Below are positions 13,477 to 21,757 of a stretch of DNA of 24,114 nucleotides, piece after piece. The position numbers and the translations under genes are program-made. The stretch's first letter is position 1, and each line of letters begins with the position of its first letter. Under the pieces are notes generated by a model. That model did no database searches. It was given only the letters and a program-made list of their open reading frames with translations, and was not told the DNA's origin. The stretch covers positions 1 to 24,114 of the forward strand of contig CAYQJU010000041.1 of assembly GCA_964417875.1 (NCBI GenBank), in the 5' to 3' direction. The stretch is from ZC4RG30 sp964417875 (GTDB lineage Bacteria; Pseudomonadota; Gammaproteobacteria; Steroidobacterales; Steroidobacteraceae).

Positions 13477-16112
13477 CACACCACCACGTTGACCAGCTTG
13501 CCCTTCACGATGATCACCTTCTTCGGTGCGCGGCCCTCGAGGAAGCGCTGCACCTGTTCATCGCCCAGCGCGGCCGCGCGCACCACATCGTCTGCGGCGC
13601 CGGGCGCGACGCTGATGCGCCCGCGCAGCTTGCCGTTCACCTGCACCACCAGCTCGATGGCATCCTGCACCAGCGCGGCCGGATCCGGCTTGCGCCATGC
13701 GGTGCGCCACAGCGCATCACCCTGCCCCAGCTCCTGCCACAGCACATGGCAGATGTGCGGCACCATCGGCGACAGGCTCATCACCGCGATTTCCAGTGCT
13801 TCCTGACGCACCGCGCGCGCGGCCGGTGAAGCCTCGGCGGCATGCTTGCCGATGGCATTGAGCAGTTCCATCACGCTGGCGATGGCGGTGTTGAACACGC
13901 GCCGGCGGCCGATATCGTCCTCGACCTTGCCCAGCGTGTGGTGCGCGACGCGGCGCAGTTCGCGGTCGGCCGGTGACAGCGTTCCGGCCAGCGCGGACTT
14001 CACATCCGCGAGGGCCACCGGACCGCCGGCCGCCACATGATCGTGCACCGCCTTCCACAGCCGCCGCAGGAAGCGGTTGGCGCCGGTCACGCCCTCCTCG
14101 CTCCATTCCAGCGACTGCTCCGGCGGCGCGGTGAACATCATGAACAGGCGCGCCGTGTCGGCACCATGTTTCTGCACCAGCGCGTTCGGATCGACGCCAT
14201 TCAGGCGCGACTTCGACATGGTGCCGAAGCCCTCATAGTTCACCGCCGAGCCGTCGGACTTCAGCGTGGCCTTTGATTCGCGCGTGACCGGATCGACCAC
14301 ATGATCGACATCGGCGGGATTGAAATATTCGCGACGCCCGGCGGCACTGGTGCGCACGAAGATGTGGTTCAGCACCATGCCCTGCGTCAGCAGGTTGGCG
14401 AAAGGCTCGGGCGTCTTCACCAGGCCCATCCCGTGCATCACGCGCGTCCAGAAGCGCGAGTACAGCAGATGCAGGATGGCATGCTCGATGCCGCCGATGT
14501 ACTGGTCCACCGGCAGCCAGTAGCTGGCGCGTGCATCGACCATGGCGTCCGGGTTGCCGGCACTGGCGAAGCGCAGGAAATACCACGAGGAATCCACGAA
14601 GGTATCCATCGTGTCGGTCTCGCGCCGCGCATCTGCGCCGCACTTCGGGCACTTGCACTGGAAGAACGCCGGCGTCTTCGCCAGCGGATTGCCGCTGCCA
14701 TCGGGCACGAGGTCTTCGGGCAGGCGCACCGGCAGGTCCTGGTCCGGCACCGGCACATCGCCGCATTCCGGGCAATGGATGATGGGGATGGGACAGCCCC
14801 AGTAGCGCTGGCGCGAGATGCCCCAGTCGCGCAGGCGGAACTGCACGCGCTTCTGGCCCAGGCCCTTGTCGTTCAGCGCGCTGGCAATGGCATCCACCGC
14901 CGCCGCGGAGGTCAGGCCGGTGAATGCGCCGGAATCCACCAGCACACCGTGCCCGGCATAGGCTTCCTGCCACGGTGCGGCGACCTGGTCATAGCGGCCT
15001 TCAGCCGAAGCAATGACCATGCGCACCGGCAGCCCGTACTTGGTCGCGAACTCGAAGTCGCGCTCGTCATGCGCCGGCACGGCCATCACCGCGCCCTCGC
15101 CATAGCCCATCAGCACATAGTTGGCCACCCACACCGGCAGGTCCTCGCCGGTCAGCGGATGCTTCACCGCAAGGCCCGTGGTCATGCCCTTCTTTTCCTG
15201 CGTGGCCAGATCCACTTCCATCGTGCTGCCACGGCGGCACTCGTCGACGAACGCGGTCAGCTGCGCATTGCCGCGCGCAGCGGCGAGCGCAATGGGATGC
15301 TCGGCGGCAACGGCCACATAGGTGGCGCCCATCAGCGTGTCGGCGCGCGTGGTGAACACGCGCAGCGCACCTGCGCGGCCCAACAGCTTCTGCACCGCCT
15401 CGCCATAGGGGAAGTCGACCTCCACGCCCTCGCTGCGGCCGATCCAGTTGGCCTGCATGGTGCGCACGCGCTCGGGCCAGCCGGGCAGGTCATCCAGCGC
15501 CGCGCGCAGCTCTTCGGCAAAGCGCGTGATCGCAAGGTAATACATCGGGATCTCGCGCTTCTCCACCAGCGCGCCGGTGCGCCAGCCGCGGCCGTCGATC
15601 ACCTGCTCGTTGGCGAGCACGGTCTGGTCGACCGGATCCCAGTTGACCGTGCCGGTCTTCTTGTACGCAATGCCCTGCTCGAGCATGCGCAGGAACAGCC
15701 ACTGGTTCCACTTGTAGTAGTCGGCATCGCAGGTGGCCAGCTCGCGGCTCCAGTCGAGCGCCAGGCCCAGCGACTTCAGCTGGCCGCGCATGTAGTCGAT
15801 GTTGTCGCGCGTCCATTTCGCCGGCGGCACGCCATTGGCCATCGCGGCATTCTCGGCCGGCAGGCCGAAGGCATCCCAGCCCATGGGCTGCAGCACATTG
15901 CGGCCCTGCATGCGCATGAAGCGGGCCAGCACATCGCCGATGGTGTAGTTGCGCACATGGCCCATGTGCAGGCGCCCCGACGGATACGGGAACATGGAGA
16001 GGCAGTAGTACTTCTCTCCGGGGGCGGATTCGTCGGCGGCAAAGGCGTTGGCGGCCTGCCAGGCCGCCTGGGCGCTGCCCTCTACGGCAGCCGGATCGTA
16101 GCGTTCTTGCAT
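13476..16112 (-). CDS. leuS: Leucyl-tRNA synthetase
   Basis: Class Ia synthetase charging tRNA-Leu, with CP1 editing of mischarged norvaline and isoleucine. From the ATG at 16112 it is 878 residues and begins MQERYDPAAVEGSAQAAW, matching E. coli MQEQYRPEEIE. The HIGH-type motif is HMGH (49-52) in YPSGRLHMGHVRNYTIGD. The editing domain shows TRADTLMGATYV and GEGAVMAVPAHDERDFEFA. A zinc-binding CPECG and CKCPKCG pair occurs in the ZN1 insertion. The KMSKS loop reads TMSKS (631-635), with Thr for the first Lys. An in-frame ATG at 16148 adds 12 unrelated residues. The start lies 72 bp beyond the degQ stop; a weak TATCCT box is at 16140-16145. Confidence 0.96.
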   Translation of the reverse strand: MQERYDPAAVEGSAQAAWQAANAFAADESAPGEKYYCLSMFPYPSGRLHMGHVRNYTIGDVLARFMRMQGRNVLQPMGWDAFGLPAENAAMANGVPPAKWTRDNIDYMRGQLKSLGLALDWSRELATCDADYYKWNQWLFLRMLEQGIAYKKTGTVNWDPVDQTVLANEQVIDGRGWRTGALVEKREIPMYYLAITRFAEELRAALDDLPGWPERVRTMQANWIGRSEGVEVDFPYGEAVQKLLGRAGALRVFTTRADTLMGATYVAVAAEHPIALAAARGNAQLTAFVDECRRGSTMEVDLATQEKKGMTTGLAVKHPLTGEDLPVWVANYVLMGYGEGAVMAVPAHDERDFEFATKYGLPVRMVIASAEGRYDQVAAPWQEAYAGHGVLVDSGAFTGLTSAAAVDAIASALNDKGLGQKRVQFRLRDWGISRQRYWGCPIPIIHCPECGDVPVPDQDLPVRLPEDLVPDGSGNPLAKTPAFFQCKCPKCGADARRETDTMDTFVDSSWYFLRFASAGNPDAMVDARASYWLPVDQYIGGIEHAILHLLYSRFWTRVMHGMGLVKTPEPFANLLTQGMVLNHIFVRTSAAGRREYFNPADVDHVVDPVTRESKATLKSDGSAVNYEGFGTMSKSRLNGVDPNALVQKHGADTARLFMMFTAPPEQSLEWSEEGVTGANRFLRRLWKAVHDHVAAGGPVALADVKSALAGTLSPADRELRRVAHHTLGKVEDDIGRRRVFNTAIASVMELLNAIGKHAAEASPAARAVRQEALEIAVMSLSPMVPHICHVLWQELGQGDALWRTAWRKPDPAALVQDAIELVVQVNGKLRGRISVAPGAADDVVRAAALGDEQVQRFLEGRAPKKVIIVKGKLVNVVV

Positions 16113-16184
16113 GCGGGCGCGGTCGGGAAAGGGCTCACAAGGATACATGAGCCCGGGTCATCCCGACCGCTTCCGGCCGCGCGG

Positions 16185-17705
16185 CTATTCCTTGCGCAGG
16201 GTCACGAAGGTCGTGGTGGTGCCGCGCTGGACGCGCAGCGCCACGGTGCGCCCCGCCTTGTTGATTTCGGACTCGAGTTCATCGACGTCCTTCACCGATG
16301 TGCCGCCCACGCCGACAATGACGTCGCCGGGCCGCAGCACACTTGCCGAGGGCCCTTCGGCGCGCTCCACCACCAGATACCCCTGGGTATCCAGCCGCTT
16401 GCGCTCGTCTGCGGACAGCACCCGCACCGAAAGCCCCAACGCCGTCTTCTCGACAGCCGGCTGGGCCTCTGGCCGGTTGGGTCTCTCCCTGCCCAGCGAG
16501 GTCGGCACGGCCTGCGCCGTCACCAGCTCGACCACGCGCACCGGCACCGTGATTTCCGCCTTGTCGCGCCAGATCTGCAACTTCGTCTCGGTGCCGGGCC
16601 GCATGTTGGAGATCATTGTCGGCAGGGAGGAGCCCGATTCGACCGGTCGGCCATCGACGGCGAGGATGATGTCGCCCGGGCGGATGCCCGCCTTGGCCGC
16701 CGGACCATCGGGCGACACGTTGTCCACGAACGAACCGCGCGGACGGTCCAGACCCCAGAACTCGGCATCGGCGGCCGCCACGCGCCGGATATTCACACCG
16801 ATCATGCTGCGCACCACGCGGCCGGTGGTCACCAGCTGCTCGCGGACGTTGTCGGCGATGTCGATCGGGATGGCGAACGAGAGGCCCACCGATCCGCCGC
16901 TGGGGCTGTAGATCTGCGAATTGATGCCGATCACCTCGCCCTGCATGTTGAACAGCGGGCCGCCGGAATTGCCGAGGTTCACCGCCGCGTCGGTCTGGAT
17001 GAACGGCGGTGGCGATTCGTTGCCCTCGAAGGGCAGGTCGCGCGACGTGGCGCTGACGATGCCGGCCGTGACGGTGTTCTGCATGCCGAACGGCGAACCG
17101 ATCGCCACCACCCACTGGCCGGGCTTCAGCTTCGAGGGGTCGCCGATCTTCACCGTGGGCAGGTTCTCGCCCTCGACCTTCAGCACCGCGACGTCAGTGC
17201 GCTCGTCCACGCCCACGACCTTGGCCTCGAGCTCACGCCGGTCCCACAGCGTGACCACGACTTCGGTCGCGTCGGAGACCACATGCGCATTGGTCATCAC
17301 ATAGCCATCGGGGCTGACGATGAAGCCGGAGCCTTCGCCTTGACGCGGCTGGCGTCCGGGCGGCTGCGGAACGGGCATGCCGAACTGGCGCAGCAGCTCT
17401 TCCTCGAAGGAGCGCGGGCGATCGCCGGCGGTGCGCTCCTGCGGGCGCGTCTCGACGCGCACGTTGACCACGGCCGGGCCGTAGCGCTCGACCAGGCCGG
17501 TGAAATCGGGCAGGCCGGTGACCAGCGGCTGCACCGGCGCGGCGGCGGCGGGCGGCGTGGCCACGGCCTGTGCGGCCATCGGCAGCACATTCGGACCGGC
17601 CTCGACCGGAGGCACCGCGGTGGACGCGCTCGGCGAACAGGCGCTGAGAACCGCGCCGCTGACCAGGGCAAGAAACAGCCTGCCGCTGGAGTTCTTGACG
17701 GACAT
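16185..17705 (-). CDS. degQ: Do/DegQ-family serine protease with lipoprotein signal
   Basis: Envelope-stress protease and chaperone of the HtrA family (DegP/DegQ/MucD), 506 residues. The chymotrypsin-like triad is H141 (TNAHVV), D171 (RTDVAVLK) and S247 (NLGNSGGPLF). PDZ1 lies at about 325-410 (VSPDGPAAKAGIRPGDIILAVDG) and a shorter PDZ2 at about 420-506 (VLRPGDVIVGVGG). Unlike E. coli DegP/Q, the N-terminus carries a lipobox, LSAC with C23, with Ser at +2, so it is predicted to be lipidated and outer-membrane anchored, followed by an Ala/Pro-rich linker to residue ~66. The ATG at 17705 has GGAGG nine bases upstream; an earlier in-frame ATG (17729) is rejected. A sigma-E-like promoter lies upstream. 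It sits between lnt and leuS on the same strand. Confidence 0.94.
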   Translation of the reverse strand: MSVKNSSGRLFLALVSGAVLSACSPSASTAVPPVEAGPNVLPMAAQAVATPPAAAAPVQPLVTGLPDFTGLVERYGPAVVNVRVETRPQERTAGDRPRSFEEELLRQFGMPVPQPPGRQPRQGEGSGFIVSPDGYVMTNAHVVSDATEVVVTLWDRRELEAKVVGVDERTDVAVLKVEGENLPTVKIGDPSKLKPGQWVVAIGSPFGMQNTVTAGIVSATSRDLPFEGNESPPPFIQTDAAVNLGNSGGPLFNMQGEVIGINSQIYSPSGGSVGLSFAIPIDIADNVREQLVTTGRVVRSMIGVNIRRVAAADAEFWGLDRPRGSFVDNVSPDGPAAKAGIRPGDIILAVDGRPVESGSSLPTMISNMRPGTETKLQIWRDKAEITVPVRVVELVTAQAVPTSLGRERPNRPEAQPAVEKTALGLSVRVLSADERKRLDTQGYLVVERAEGPSASVLRPGDVIVGVGGTSVKDVDELESEINKAGRTVALRVQRGTTTTFVTLRKE

Positions 17706-17742
17706 AGAGTTAAGCCTCCGACAATCCAACCGTGCTTGAAGG

Positions 17743-17771
17743 ATAGACCCAATCCTGCCGCAGCGTGTTCC
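17743..17771 (-). promoter_or_regulatory. Sigma-E-like (RpoE/AlgU) promoter of degQ
   Basis: On the minus strand GGAACAC (17771-17765), then 15 bases, then GGTCTAT (17749-17743), close to the sigma-E consensus GGAACTT, N15-16, GGTCTAA. Transcription would start near 17737, giving a leader of about 32 nt that ends with the GGAGG ribosome site of degQ. MucD/DegP genes are classical sigma-E targets. The assignment is by eye, from motif and spacing. Confidence 0.65.
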
Positions 17772-17782
17772 TCTGCGGCAGG
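17754..17782. repeat. Perfect 10-bp inverted repeat over the degQ -35
   Basis: CCTGCCGCAG, nine bases, CTGCGGCAGG. The nine-base centre (17764-17772) contains the GGAAC of the sigma-E-like -35 element. There is no T-run on either strand. It may be an operator, or a second terminator behind lnt. Confidence 0.6.
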
Positions 17783-17801
17783 GACATGAACGAGGTTTAA
17801 C

Positions 17802-17831
17802 GCCGCAAGAGCCCCGGGGGGCGCTTGCGGC
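17802..17831 (-). terminator. Hairpin behind lnt, probable terminator
   Basis: An 8-bp perfect stem, GCCGCAAG with CTTGCGGC, with a further four G-C pairs inside, lies 10 bp after the lnt stop. On the minus strand it is followed by GTTAAACC, a poor T-tract. It would separate the miaB-lnt transcript from degQ. Confidence 0.5.
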
Positions 17832-17840
17832 ACGGGCCTG

Positions 17841-19370
17841 CTAGATGCGGGCAGTGCGCCGCCTTCTCAAGGCCTGCAGGCCGTGCAGCGCCAGCATCGC
17901 CAGCGCGAGGCACAGCACCGGCCAGTTGCCGGCGGCAAGATAGGGCGTGGCGCCGGTGCGCGGCGTCATCTGCGCGCGCAGCACGGTGGGCGTGAACTCG
18001 CTGGCCCGCGCCACGATGTCGCCGTGCGGACCGATCAGCGCCGAGACGCCATCGTTGGCGGCACGGATCAGGTAGCGGCGTGATTCCAGCGCCCGCATGC
18101 GACCGATCTGCAGGTGCTGGTAGCGCGCGGAGGAACGGCCAAACCAGGCATCGTTGGTGACGGTGACCAGCGCATGCGAGGCGAGGATTTCCTCGCGCAG
18201 CAAACCCGGATAGGCATCCTCATAGCAGATGTTCGGTGCCAGATGCATGCCGGCGGCTTCGAAGGGCTGCTGGTGGCGCGCGCCGCGGGTGAAATCCGAA
18301 TAGGGCAGGTTCATCAGCCGCAGCCAGTTGCGCACCAGCTGCGGCACGGGAAAGAACTCGCCGAAGGGAACCAGCTGCCGCTTGTCGTAGAAGGCCGGCT
18401 CACCGCCCGCCAGTGCGAGCATGGAGTTGAAGTAGCGATCATCCGCCGGATCTGCGGCGGCCTCGATGCGCATCACGCCCATCACCACATCCGAGCCATG
18501 GCGACGCGCCGCCGACCACACCGAGGCGATGTAGTTGCCGTAGCGGTTGGCGACGTCCGGCAGCGCCGACTCCGGCCACACGATCAGGTCTGCGCCCAGC
18601 GCCTCGCGGTGCAGCGTTTCATAGGTGTCGAGGATGTGCTGCTGGTTCGACACCTGCCATTTCATGTCCTGCGGGATCGCCCCCTGCACGATGGCGATGC
18701 TGCGGGCTGCGCCGGCCGGCTCCGTCCATTCCACCGGACGCAGCGACAGCGCGATGGTCCAGGGCAGCACCAGCGCCACCAGTGCCACCGCGCGCCGCGC
18801 GCCGCGCTGCTCCCACAGCGCCAGCAACGCCCCGGCGCCCATCAGCAGGCCGAAGGACACCAGCGGCACACCGCCCACCGGCGCAAGGCCCGCAAGGAAG
18901 GTGTCGGTTTGCGAATAGCCCAGCGACATCCACGGAAAGCCGGTCAGGAACCAGCCGCGCCACCACTCCAGCACCACCCAGGCCGCCGGCACCAGCAGCA
19001 GCCTGCCGGCCAGGGTGGACGGTGCAAGCCAGCGCCGCACGACATGGCCCAGCAATGCCTGGTAGGCGGCCATGATGAGCACCAGCCCGCCCATTACCAG
19101 CAATGCGACCACGATGGGTGCGCCGCCGAAACCACGGATGGAGATGTACAGCCACCATGTGCCGGCAGCGTAAAGCCCGAGGCCGAACCAGAACCCCAGC
19201 CAGCCCGCCTCGCGGGGCGTAGCCGCGCGCGACCACAGTGCCATCAGCAGTGCCGGCGCCAGCAGCGCCAGCCACCACTGGCCGAAGGGGGCGAAGGCGA
19301 AAGACAGCGCCGCGCCGCCGAGCGCGGCGAACAGCCGCGGCAGCAGGCGCGCAGCCCGCTCCGCGCGCAT
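17841..19370 (-). CDS. lnt: Apolipoprotein N-acyltransferase
   Basis: Lnt adds the third acyl chain to lipoproteins in the inner membrane. From the ATG at 19370 the product is 509 residues (E. coli 512) and starts MRAERAARLLPRLFAALGGAALSFAFAPFG. About six to seven hydrophobic segments fill residues 10-215, with RGWFLTGFPWMSLGYSQ conserved, then a periplasmic nitrilase domain with E267 (VWPESALPD), K330 (YDKRQLVPFGEFFP) and C382 (NICYEDAYP), and a last membrane helix before the basic C-terminus. Upstream in-frame starts (GTG 19436, ATG 19418) overlap corC and add residues not seen in the family. It starts 16 bp after the corC stop. LptE and the lipobox-bearing DegQ in this window would be substrates. 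Confidence 0.94.
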   Translation of the reverse strand: MRAERAARLLPRLFAALGGAALSFAFAPFGQWWLALLAPALLMALWSRAATPREAGWLGFWFGLGLYAAGTWWLYISIRGFGGAPIVVALLVMGGLVLIMAAYQALLGHVVRRWLAPSTLAGRLLLVPAAWVVLEWWRGWFLTGFPWMSLGYSQTDTFLAGLAPVGGVPLVSFGLLMGAGALLALWEQRGARRAVALVALVLPWTIALSLRPVEWTEPAGAARSIAIVQGAIPQDMKWQVSNQQHILDTYETLHREALGADLIVWPESALPDVANRYGNYIASVWSAARRHGSDVVMGVMRIEAAADPADDRYFNSMLALAGGEPAFYDKRQLVPFGEFFPVPQLVRNWLRLMNLPYSDFTRGARHQQPFEAAGMHLAPNICYEDAYPGLLREEILASHALVTVTNDAWFGRSSARYQHLQIGRMRALESRRYLIRAANDGVSALIGPHGDIVARASEFTPTVLRAQMTPRTGATPYLAAGNWPVLCLALAMLALHGLQALRRRRTARI

Positions 19371-19386
19371 CGCCGATGGCGTTTCT

Positions 19387-20268
19387 TCAGCCACTCTTGC
19401 CGCTGGCGGCGATGGCATCGGGCGCGGTATCACCACTGCTCGGCACGGTCACGCGCAGTGCCTCGACACGCCGCCGGTCGGCCCGCAGCACGCGGAATTC
19501 GAAACCCTCCAGCAGCGCCGATTCGCCGCGCCTGGGCAGCCGGCCGAAATGCGAGGTGACAAGGCCCGCCACCGTGTCGTAGTCGTCGTCGGGAAAGTTC
19601 GCGCCGAAGAAATCGTTGAACTCGTCGATGCGCGTGGCGCCGCGCACCTGGAACTGGTGGTCGCCCTCGCGACGGATGTTCTTCTCGTCCTCGATGTCAT
19701 ATTCATCGTCGATCTCGCCGACGATCTGCTCGATGACGTCTTCCATCGTCACAAGGCCGGCCACGCTGCCATATTCATCGATGGCGATGGCCATGTGGTT
19801 GCGACCCATGCGCAGCTCCTTCAGCAGCACGTTGACCCGCTTGGACTCGGGCACGAACAGCGCCTTGCGCATCCACTCGCGCAGGTCGAAGCGCGCATAG
19901 GCACCCAGCGTGTAGAAGCGCAGCAGGTCCTTGGCCAGCAGGATGCCCACCACATGCTCGCCATCGGCATCGAGCACGGGGAAGCGGGAATGTCCGGAAT
20001 CGATCGCCACCGACAGGATGCGCTGCGCCGGGTCGTCCTCGCGGACGGAGATCATCTGGTTGTGCGGCACCATGATGTCGCGCACCTGCAGGTCGGCCAC
20101 GTCGAGCACACCCTCGACCATCGACAGCGCATCGGAATCGAGCAGGCCGTGGCTGGCCGCGTCCGCGAGCATCTCGCGCAGCGTGGACCGGTCCCTGGGA
20201 GCGGCCAGCCGGCGGATGCGTCGCATCACCGATTTGCGTGAACTGCTACTGTCGTCTTCCTCGCTCAT
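19387..20268 (-). CDS. corC: CorC/YbeX-family CBS-domain protein
   Basis: The 293-residue cytosolic protein has two CBS domains, about 62-118 (VRDIMVPHNQMISV ... VVGILLAKDLLRF) and 127-190 (ALFVPESKRVNVLL ... VAGLVTMEDVIEQIVGEI), and a C-terminal CorC/HlyC domain from about 205 (GATRIDEFNDFFG). It is the YbeX type without the membrane DUF21 region. In E. coli it was linked to magnesium/cobalt efflux and more recently to ribosome metabolism, consistent with its place after ybeY. The N-terminus is acidic and serine-rich. The ATG at 20268 overlaps the ybeY stop as ATGA. The standard miaB-phoH-ybeY-corC-lnt order supports the name. Confidence 0.94.
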   Translation of the reverse strand: MSEEDDSSSSRKSVMRRIRRLAAPRDRSTLREMLADAASHGLLDSDALSMVEGVLDVADLQVRDIMVPHNQMISVREDDPAQRILSVAIDSGHSRFPVLDADGEHVVGILLAKDLLRFYTLGAYARFDLREWMRKALFVPESKRVNVLLKELRMGRNHMAIAIDEYGSVAGLVTMEDVIEQIVGEIDDEYDIEDEKNIRREGDHQFQVRGATRIDEFNDFFGANFPDDDYDTVAGLVTSHFGRLPRRGESALLEGFEFRVLRADRRRVEALRVTVPSSGDTAPDAIAASGKSG

Positions 20269-20765
20269 CGGGCTCTTCCTGCGCGGCCACGGGCCGCGAC
20301 CTCCTTCACGGTATAGGGATTCTCGTAGCCGAGCCGCCGCAGCACCGCGATCTCGCGGCGCTCCATGCGGGCGGCATCGGCATCATCCTCATGGTCATGG
20401 CCCGCCAGGTGCAGCGTGCCGTGCACCACCAGATGCGCCCAGTGCGCGGTCTCGGACTTGTTCTGCACGCGCGCCTCGCGGCGCAGCACTGCGGCACAGA
20501 TCACCACATCGCCCAGCGGCCGTGGCCGCACCTTGCCGGTGGGCTGCGCCGGAAAGGCCAGCACATTGGTGGGCTTGTCCTTGCCGCGGAAGCGGCGATT
20601 CAGCAGGCGCATGCGCGCCGGCGACACCACCTGCACCGCCATCTCGCAGCCGGCGCCGCGCTGCCCCAGCGCGGCCGCGGCCCAGCGGGCCATCAGTCGT
20701 GCGGACGGGGTGCGGGTGCGCGGCGGGATGCGGCACTCCACGATCAGCGGCGTCCGCGGGGTCAT
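20265..20765 (-). CDS. ybeY: Endoribonuclease YbeY
   Basis: YbeY is a zinc-dependent endoribonuclease needed for 16S rRNA 3'-end maturation and 70S quality control. The 166-residue protein has the UPF0054 motif HGTLHLAGHDH with ligands H115, H119 and H125, and the conserved FRGKDKPTNVLAFP. The C-terminus has a short Arg/Ala-rich extension (AARGRAGRAR). The ATG at 20765 overlaps the phoH stop as ATGA and its own stop overlaps corC in the same way, so the three genes are likely translated together. Confidence 0.95.
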   Translation of the reverse strand: MTPRTPLIVECRIPPRTRTPSARLMARWAAAALGQRGAGCEMAVQVVSPARMRLLNRRFRGKDKPTNVLAFPAQPTGKVRPRPLGDVVICAAVLRREARVQNKSETAHWAHLVVHGTLHLAGHDHEDDADAARMERREIAVLRRLGYENPYTVKEVAARGRAGRAR

Positions 20766-21757
20766 ACCGGCGGGCTCTGCTCATAGGCGCGCACGATCCG
20801 CTGCACCAGCGGATGGCGCACCACGTCGCTGGCATCGAAATGCGAGATGGAAACCCCGCTGACCTTCGGCAGCACATCCAGCGCATGCCGCAGGCCCGAC
20901 AGCCTGCCGGCCGGCAGGTCGGTCTGCGTCAGATCGCCCGTGACCACCGCGCGCGAGCCGAAGCCGATGCGCGTCAGGAACATCTTCATCTGCTCCGGCG
21001 TGGTGTTCTGCGCCTCGTCGAGGATGATGAAGGACTCGTTCAGCGAGCGGCCGCGCATGAAGGCCAGCGGCGCCACCTCGATGATGTTGCGCTCGATGAA
21101 GCGGGCCACGCGGTCGAAACCCATCATCTCGTACAGCGCGTCATACATCGGCCTGAGGTAGGGATCGACCTTCTGTGTCAGGTCGCCCGGCAGGAAGCCT
21201 AGCCGCTCGCCGGCTTCCACGGCCGGTCGCACCAGCACGATGCGGCGCACGCGCTCGCTGTGCAGCGCCTCCACCGCGCAGGCCACCGCCAGATAGGTCT
21301 TGCCGGTGCCGGCAGGCCCCACGCCGAAGGTGAGGTCATGCGCATGGATGCTGGCCATGTACTGCTTCTGGTGATCGCCGCGCGCGCGGATCAGGCCGCG
21401 CGGCACGCGCGCCGCATCATCGCCGGGCAGCGGCACCACCGGCGCGGCGCGCACCGGTTCGGCGGCGCCCTCGGTGATCTCGTGCTCGCGCAGCGCCAGG
21501 TGCACATCCGGCAGGTCCACGGCATTGCCGCCATCGGTGAGCGCGAACAGGTCCTTCAGCACCTGCGCGGCGCCGGGTGCTCCGGTGCCGGCGATGCGGA
21601 ACTGGTTGCCGCGCCGGCGGACCTCGACGCCGAGGCGCTGCTCCACCAGCCGCAGGTTCTGGTCGAGCGGGCCGCACAGCGCGGCCAGGCGATGGTTGTC
21701 CTCGGGCAGCAGTTCGATCTCCAGCGCCTGGGGAACGACCGCGTCGCGTCGTTTCAC
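20762..21757 (-). CDS. ybeZ: PhoH-like ATPase (YbeZ)
   Basis: A 331-residue cytosolic P-loop ATPase of the PhoH/YbeZ family, thought to assist YbeY in RNA processing, possibly as a helicase. An N-terminal KH-like region of about 100 residues (NHRLAALCGPLDQNLRLVEQ, RRRGNQFRI) precedes Walker A GPAGTGKT (147-154), VLVRPAVEAGERLGFLPGD, Walker B FIILDEAQN (about 243-251) and TRIGFGSRAVVTGDLTQTDL. The ATG at 21757 overlaps the miaB stop as ATGA. The phosphate-starvation label of the family name has little bearing on this paralogue. Confidence 0.94.
   Translation of the reverse strand: MKRRDAVVPQALEIELLPEDNHRLAALCGPLDQNLRLVEQRLGVEVRRRGNQFRIAGTGAPGAAQVLKDLFALTDGGNAVDLPDVHLALREHEITEGAAEPVRAAPVVPLPGDDAARVPRGLIRARGDHQKQYMASIHAHDLTFGVGPAGTGKTYLAVACAVEALHSERVRRIVLVRPAVEAGERLGFLPGDLTQKVDPYLRPMYDALYEMMGFDRVARFIERNIIEVAPLAFMRGRSLNESFIILDEAQNTTPEQMKMFLTRIGFGSRAVVTGDLTQTDLPAGRLSGLRHALDVLPKVSGVSISHFDASDVVRHPLVQRIVRAYEQSPPV

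Noticed and set aside
16176..16185. GCCGCGCGGC palindrome at the degQ stop, as terminator
   Set aside because: There is no loop and no T-run; a short self-complementary GC string is expected by chance here.
14301..17789. A 1162-residue open frame on the plus strand
   Set aside because: It is antisense to leuS and degQ, both certain by motif; its His/Arg/Gly-rich translation is typical of reverse-strand frames in GC-rich DNA.
19371..19436. Longer lnt start at GTG 19436 or ATG 19418
   Set aside because: These overlap corC and add residues not aligned with the family; the ATG at 19370 gives 509 residues, almost the E. coli length.
18114..19559. A 481-residue open frame on the plus strand
   Set aside because: Antisense to lnt and the corC end; composition (His, Arg, Gln rich) is that of a shadow frame.
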